From positions 43,871,023 through 43,935,022 of the forward strand of contig NC_054878.1 in the NCBI RefSeq assembly GCF_018320785.1: 64,000 bases of DNA. Direction: 5' to 3'. A program made the position numbers and the translations under genes. Of this stretch, positions 58,044-64,000 are shown piece after piece. The notes beneath the pieces are model-generated. The model was given only the letters and a program-made list of their open reading frames with translations, searched no databases and was not told the origin of the DNA. This DNA comes from Cheilinus undulatus (lineage: Eukaryota > Chordata > Actinopteri > Labriformes > Labridae). The first letter of the stretch is position 1. The number at the start of each line of letters is the position of its first letter.

Positions 58044-58879
58044 TATCCACCTTATTCCTGGGACCGCTACTGTAAATCTGAATATGGGCGAAACTTCCGG
58101 TGCTGAAGCGGAAGTACATTAAATATATGTAATCTAGTACATCAAAACGCGATTTTTCCAGGGGCTTACTGAAGTGATTTAGTGTCAACAGTGGTTGTTC
58201 TGAAAAAAATATTTGCTGAAATGAATACTGCTTCATTTTTGTTAAATCAATAAAGTTAAATGAACTGAAAGTTTTAAATAATATTTTCTGTAATGCTCAG
58301 TACCTGTTGCTTTGTTTGTGGTACTAATTACGTGACAAAGTAAAATGTATGTCTTTAACGACAATGGTTTAAACATGCTGTTCACTGTTAAAGTGCATTT
58401 GGGATGTAATTCTTTCAATATTAATTCATCCTTAATTCAAAACTTGACATTTACCAAACTGAAGAGCTGACAACTTGAGTCATGGATAATTTTATCAATA
58501 CAATTCCCACATTTAAGTGGGATTAGTTTGTGACGTAAGAAGTTCAGCAACCCCACAAACTAGAAATGTTATCTGAAGGTGGTGTCTGAACTTATTTAAC
58601 AAAACGTGATTGTCTATTACTATACTGATATGAAGCTAATAAAGTTAGCTAAACATGCTTGTCTGAGTTATCTAAGGTAATGCCGTCACTTTGTACTCTT
58701 TAGATGAGGGCAGGAAATAATAATGTTATCCTGTTTGAGGTGAAGCAGAGGAACTATACACATTTTAATGTCTAAATTGCTCCTATAATCACGTTTCACA
58801 TCTCGTTTCTATGCAAAGTCCCATTCAGATTGCGCCCATATCACGCAAAGAATCATGGGGGCTAGGAATAAGGTGGATA
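58044..58879. mobile_element. 836-bp MITE with 16-bp perfect terminal inverted repeats
   Basis: The left end TATCCACCTTATTCCT (58044-58059) is exactly repeated, inverted, at 58864-58879. If the element is taken to start at TCCACC, both flanks are TA, which fits a Tc1/mariner-type target. Subterminal blocks also mirror each other (gaatatgggcg on the left, gcgcccatat on the right). The interior is non-coding. Confidence 0.7.
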
Positions 58880-58961
58880 TAATAATGCATTTAATTATTC
58901 TCTGACGTAAAAGTAAGGGGCGTTTATTTTCTCATGTGTGAGAAAAACCTCCAAAAACCTC

Positions 58962-59530
58962 GCTTAAGCAGTGTGAGCTTAAGCAAACATAGCTAAAGCT
59001 AGCTTAACTATGCAGATAATGTAGTGACGTAACTAACGTAGCTGTTTCGTGAGCTTAGTTTTAGCTATGATAGCCATGTAGCTCTGTTATCTTATGTTTA
59101 TTAAGCTTAAGCAATGGGAGCTTCAGCAAATGTAGCAAAAGCTGTAGCTATGCAGATAACCTGGCAACTATAGCTTCTTTGTGAGCTTAGCTTTAGCTAT
59201 GTTATGTACGTAGCTCTGTTACCCATAGCTAAGTTAGCTTAAGCAAAGTGAGCTTTAGCAAACATAGCTAAAACTAACTTAGCTATGCAGATAATGTAGT
59301 TTTGTTGCTAATGTAGCTGCTTTGTGAGTTTAGGTTTAGCTACTTTACTTATGTGGCTCTGTTATCTATGGTTAAGTTAGCTTGAGCAATAGGAGTGTTA
59401 GCAAATGTAGCTAAAGCTAACTAAACTACAGAAATAACAGCACTATAGCTTCTTTTTGAGCTTGGCTTTAGCTCCGTTAGGTACATAGCTATAGTTATTG
59501 ATGTAGCCTATGCAGCTAACAGAACTATGT
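58962..59530. repeat. 132-143 bp tandem repeat, four copies
   Basis: The landmark gcttaagca (gcttgagca in the last) occurs at 58962, 59105, 59237 and 59380. Each unit contains tagctaaagctaact-, atgcagataa- and tttgtgagctta-like words in the same order. Divergence between units is substantial. It lies about 1.4 kb upstream of the PPP4R4 coding start. Confidence 0.85.
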
Positions 59531-60139
59531 ATGCTACATTTGCTGCATTAGCATTTTTATGGAGGAGTTTTTTCCTGTAATCAGGCTGTTTACTTAACTT
59601 TATTCAATGTTTTATAATCTGTTTTTTCAGGTCAGGTTTTGGCATCTTTAATGTTACCTAAACCCTTACCCTAAATGTAAGTTTAATCAGATTTGAAAGT
59701 TGTAGCGACTATTTCCGTTCATACGGTATCTTAGATTAACAAACTGTAGCCAAGCTGTCTTGGAGGACCGTCCAAGGGGGGGGCCTTCAGAGCAGCAGCT
59801 TCATTCAGGTTCATCCTCTGGGAGCAGGAACTGAATCAGCACCATTCTCAGCTGAATTATTATGGTATGTCTGAGTGACAAATGGACGTATCCATGGTAA
59901 CTGCTGTTGCTCTGCAGGCTCTGGCTGGCAGGTAGACGGTCCTGCTCCTGGTCTGGATCAGCCTCTGGTGATTTGGTCTGACAAAACAGCAGACAGATCC
60001 CCATTCATCTTTTACACAACTGTAACACACACGCAAGTGAACTTTGTGTGTTTGTGCGTGTGTGCGCGTGCGTGCGGCTCGGTTCCGCCCTCCGTGTGGG
60101 AGCAGGCAGACCAAACAGACATTTTGTGGTTCTGAATGA

Positions 60140-60967
60140 AGCGGAGGAGCTGATGATGAAAATGTCTTTCAGCCTCACACTCCGAGCTTCATAAACGAAC
60201 ACACTCTCTCCAACGGAACATTTCTCACGCAGTTCGGCGTGACGTTGGTTCCGCAGCGGATGGAGCGGCAGTAACGGAGCAGCTCTGGTCCGATCTAACA
60301 GAGAGTTTCTGGAGAGTTCGGTGTTGGCCGAATGAAAGAGGAGCTCGTGAGGATGAGTTAGAGCCTGAGTTAGAGATGTTTAACGGCTGATTGCCACTGA
60401 AATCTTTCTTAAATGATCGATTCATCCTGTGGAGCTGCATTTAAACGGACGCCGGCCTGACGCTGCTGAGATACGAGCTGAGGATCTGCCGGTTAACGGA
60501 CACGGTGATTGGTGAGCCATCTAACTGACACGGACTGAGGCTAGAGCCGACCGAGCTAACGGCCAGGAAGAGGCCGGAAGTAAGCTGCTCTGCCCGGTAT
60601 CAGCCCGAACACGGAGGAGCTGTGCACCGAACCTCCGTTAAAAACGAGCCGATTAACGGAGAACACGGTGAGCTGGGATGGATTAATGTGAGCCGATTTG
60701 AAGCCTGGAGGATGATGGTGTGTTCTGTAGTTCTTTCTGGATTTTTCTCTGAGTATTTCATTTAAAGATTTCTTGATTCAACCATTTTAGTAACGTTTTA
60801 AACGAAGTCTAGTGTGACGTCCTTCCGCCCGCACGGAGCGAGCCGGGATCTCCTTGGAAACGGTAACCCCCCCCCCCGTACCATCAAAGGGATGGTAGGA
60901 GCGCATACCCTCCACCTGCCCCGCGCGCTACACCTGTAAACACCTCTTAACACCTGCAGCTGCGCAG
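60140..60967 (+). promoter_or_regulatory. ppp4r4: PPP4R4 promoter and 5' UTR region
   Basis: GC content and CpG frequency rise sharply compared with the flanks (e.g. gcgtgacgttggttccgcag, ccgcccgcacggagcgagcc). This is a CpG-island-like promoter. The transcription start is not resolved. A C run is at 60868-60876. Confidence 0.55.
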
Positions 60968-61063
60968 ATGTTCTCCAGCAGTCAGGCCGGCCTGCTGCAC
61001 GCGCAGCTGGAGGAGCTGCATGAGCTCGCGCTCATCGAGAGGCCGATCCGCAGGAGCCTCAAG
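60968..61063 (+). CDS. ppp4r4: PPP4R4, first coding exon (partial gene)
   Basis: Encodes 32 residues: MFSSSQAGLLHAQLEELHEL, then ALIERPIRRSLK, followed by a good donor (AAG, GTACGT) in phase 0. Human PPP4R4 carries EDLQELTIIERPVRRSLK at the matching place near its N-terminus. Its gene lies beyond ASB2 at 14q32.12-13, so sequence and synteny agree. PPP4R4 is a HEAT-repeat regulatory subunit of protein phosphatase 4 found in the cytoplasm. The remaining exons lie to the right of the window. Confidence 0.82.
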
Positions 61064-61429
61064 GTACGTCACGATTACGTCATGATTTCATAATGGGGAG
61101 GGAAAGGAGGAGGAGGAGAGGTGCAGCTTCACCGCAGGAAGCAGAGGGGAGACCCGCAGAGTGACGCACTTAGAGAAGGGGGCGAGAGGGAGAGAGAGGG
61201 GGAAGATCTGTCTCTCTTTAACAAGCAGCTGTGATCATAGGTGGTCTTACCATCAGGTATAGCAAAGTCAGTACTGGGGGGCTCCTTGGGCCTTAAGGTT
61301 CATTTTAAGTGTGTATCAAATAAGATGTGTACCTCTACAGTGGCTTTTGATGATTAAGACTTGTGCTTTGAATGTACATAAGTGGCTAGGAGTTAATGAT
61401 GTACTGTACATTTAGATTGTCCCAAAATG

Positions 61430-64000
61430 TCCCATGGGGGACCCAAACAGGTCCAAGCCCCTAAAAAAGACCCATAATGTCTTTAGATCAGGCTAATGAT
61501 AGTTAGGTAGATTGCCATGGACATACTGAAATAATGAGCTGGTGAATTACTGCGAGGTAAAATGTCATCAATGAATCAAAATGTCAGATTGGTGTCAGAG
61601 AAGAGGATGTCACCAATAGTGATCATCTATTTTTATTTATTTAAGTTCTACCTGGCCAAGAGACATTTTACTGGTGGGCTAAAAATGGGGACAGGGGGGT
61701 GATCACCCACTTGAGTGCCCTAATATGGTGAAAATGTCCTATCCACTGTTGTGGATGAATATAATAAAATGTCCTCTGAGGGGCCTATTAAGTTCACTTT
61801 ATTTGGCAAAAATGCCCTTTTAAGTCCCCAACCAGTGGATAAAATATGTCACAGTGTCATCCTTTGTGCCGTCTAGGTGGACACAGGATGATAAATCGCC
61901 CTTCTATTGTGCCTTCTGTGTCGACAAAATTTGACATAGTGCTGTCTTAAGTGCACTTCAATAGAACAAAGTGCCCTTTTATGGGCATCTTTGTGCCCCT
62001 TCAGGGCACAACTTTTGACAAAGTGCCCTCTTAAGCAGGGCCATTTCTGGACATAGGTGATATAGGTGGTTGCCCAGGGCGCCACTCTGAGGGGGGGGTG
62101 CCGTCATGATCCCTGAACACTTTGAATAGGTCCACCAATATAACAGATCATCAACTCCTCTAACCTCTGCGCCCCTCGTTCATGAAACAGTCCACTCCAG
62201 GCTCACCTGGTTGCTCGTTCTCTCTCTCTCCATGCGCGCCCCTGGCACACGCACACTGTAGGCCAAGCAAGATGCTTAGAGAAAAAAAAAGGGTTCTTTT
62301 TTCCTCATTCACACAGCGCTGAACAGACATGATGCCAATTCCCCCTGATTTCCTGATTATTAACACCTGCTGATGTGTAGTGTGTGTCATTCCTCTCTCC
62401 CACCTGCACCCGCAAAATGCGCGTCCAATTCCTCCTAAAGCCTGACCATCCACGTAAAACACGGAATGACAAAAGCTGCATTCAGTTTAAGAAATTGTAA
62501 TCTTGCGTTCACTTGAGCACTGCCCTTGACAAATAAGGTTTTTCACTGTTCTAGTCAAAGTTTTCTCACTGAATGGAGCATGAAAGAAAAGTCTCACATC
62601 CTCATCAGCCTTAAATGCTCCAAAAACATTGGCAGCTGACAGCCTGGACTAATTTAACCCTGTTATATTAATAAGAGTAATGTCAGGGTCATATTTACAG
62701 ACTTTATGTACACATCCTTTGTTTTTTAAGCCGTAGGTGGAATTATTTTCCTGATCATTGTTCGCGAGTGCAAAAAAAGCTCAGCGTACTTCAGTCAGCT
62801 CTCTCTGAGAGTTCGTTTTTACTCTGTCTGCCCCTTTCTGTCCCTGTTCTTGTCTGTAAATTAAACTCTTTATGGAAAGAGGCCAATTTTTATGGATAGA
62901 AGGAATTTCCCCTCAAATAACAGTATTATGGCTCAGTATCTCTTTGCCAGTCTCTTCCTGTGCGTCATGAGGTGCATCAGAGCAGTGTAGACGCTCATGC
63001 TGTATGGCTGCAGCGCTATGAGGAGCGTTAAAGCTTCTGTTCGCTTTTAAGGAATTAGACTGGGCCTTGTTTACTAATTTAAACAGTTTTAGTGCAAGCA
63101 AAAATTAAATTCAGACCTGATCCCAACAGCCATCTAACTTTTTTCTTTTAGTAGAGCTAACAGGATAATTCTCGTTAAAAACTGCTGCAGGTGCTCTTGA
63201 AATATGTCTGTAATTAATAATTTCCTAATGTGTTTATGACCCTACGTTTCTGACACTGTTTTGGCGCTATGATGTGTAAATCTTGTGTGGTGGATAAGTT
63301 TATCAGTCAGAGGGGGAGCCATGGGGGGTCTTGTGGGGTCTATGCCCCTAATGTTTTCTCAAAAGCCCTGACTCTTTAACTCTGGTAGAAGTACATTACC
63401 TCTGATTACTGATGAATATAAAAGGAACTATCTTGTATTTTGAATAACAGATTGACCCTGCTGAACACAACATGGAAATTTCATTCTTGTTGCCAAACTG
63501 AAAAAACTCAAATCAGATGTTTTTTGTTACTTTGAAAAGCTTAAAAGCACATGCTACAGAATAAACAAAACCCTTACTATTAATATTTCTGCATTTTTTA
63601 AGAAACATGCATCTTTAATCACACATTTGTAAGTTCGCCTAGGGCACCAAAATAGAAAATTGCCCTGCTCTTAAGTGACCTTTAAGTTAAGAATATTTGA
63701 AAAGTGCCCTAACTGTCCCCTACCAGTAGACTATATATTACTAAATGCCCTCTTAAGCTCCCTTCCAGTGGACAACATTTGATGAAGTGCCTTCTTTAGG
63801 GACCTCTCAGTTTACAAAAAATGGTAAAGTACCCTTTGAGTAGACAAAATTAGACAAAGTGTCCTCTCAAGTGCCCCTCCAGTGGACTATATTTGAAAAA
63901 TCTGGTGAAGTGACCTTTGTGTGGACAATATTGGACAACGTGTCCACTTAAGTGCCCTTCCAGTGGACTAAATTTGACAAAGTGCCCTGTAATGTGCCCT
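61430..64000. repeat. About 46-bp degenerate minisatellite in PPP4R4 intron 1, split by an hAT element
   Basis: Segments 61430-62035 and 63668-64000 are built of units such as aaatttgacaaagtgccctc followed by ttaagtgcccttccagtgga. They form one array interrupted by the insertion at 62036-63667. It continues past the window end. Confidence 0.8.
62036..63667. mobile_element. 1.6-kb hAT element with perfect 8-bp target duplication
   Basis: The ends read CAGGGCCATTTCTGG and, inverted, CAGGGCAATTTTCTA. Near the ends are the familiar ttgcccagggcgccactctg and gcctagggcacc blocks of a fish hAT family. The target duplication CTCTTAAG is exact (62028-62035 and 63668-63675). No transposase of useful length was seen, so it is probably non-autonomous. 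Confidence 0.85.

Noticed and set aside
1-64000. CRISPR arrays, prophage, operons or bacterial features
   Set aside because: The tandem arrays here have no spacer structure, and all genes are spliced vertebrate genes.

Overview
The window looks like euchromatic DNA from a ray-finned (teleost) fish. Genes have spliced exons with vertebrate-type GT/AG junctions. The intergenic and intronic DNA is full of fish-style Tc1, hAT, L2-like and other repeats. Gene content and order resemble human chromosome 14q32.12: UBR7 and GON7 head to head, then LYSET (TMEM251), a COX8 paralogue, ASB2 and the first exon of PPP4R4.

Layout. 1-5750: repeats, including an hAT MITE with its target duplication, a broken Gypsy fossil and an L2-like LINE end. 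5754-16509 (minus): a 12-exon gene not seen in the human interval. It predicts a type I membrane receptor with the order signal peptide, two Ig domains, one von Willebrand A (VWA) domain of the FACIT-collagen type, two more Ig domains, a transmembrane segment with an Arg, and a short tail. 17528-18707: a Tc1-like DD36E transposon. 19946-30420 (minus): UBR7, 11 coding exons plus a likely leader exon. 30862-31774 (plus): GON7. 35570-35956 (minus): LYSET, with a probable leader exon and promoter near 38870-39010. 41516-44546 (plus): COX8-like, two exons. 47560-54574 (minus): ASB2, nine exons. 60968-61063 (plus): first coding exon of PPP4R4, which runs off the right edge.

The genes are not an operon. 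UBR7 (histone ubiquitin ligase) and GON7 (KEOPS, tRNA t6A) share a housekeeping-type bidirectional promoter. LYSET acts in lysosomal enzyme sorting, COX8 in respiration, ASB2 as a muscle and blood-cell Cullin-5 substrate receptor, and PPP4R4 as a phosphatase-4 regulatory subunit. The strongest candidate for something undescribed is the Ig-Ig-VWA-Ig-Ig receptor. Its exon phases and lengths fit one gene of about 689 residues, apart from a one-base deficit in one VWA exon.

All exon edges come from reading splice signals and frames by eye. Family assignments rest on remembered protein sequences, not on a search.
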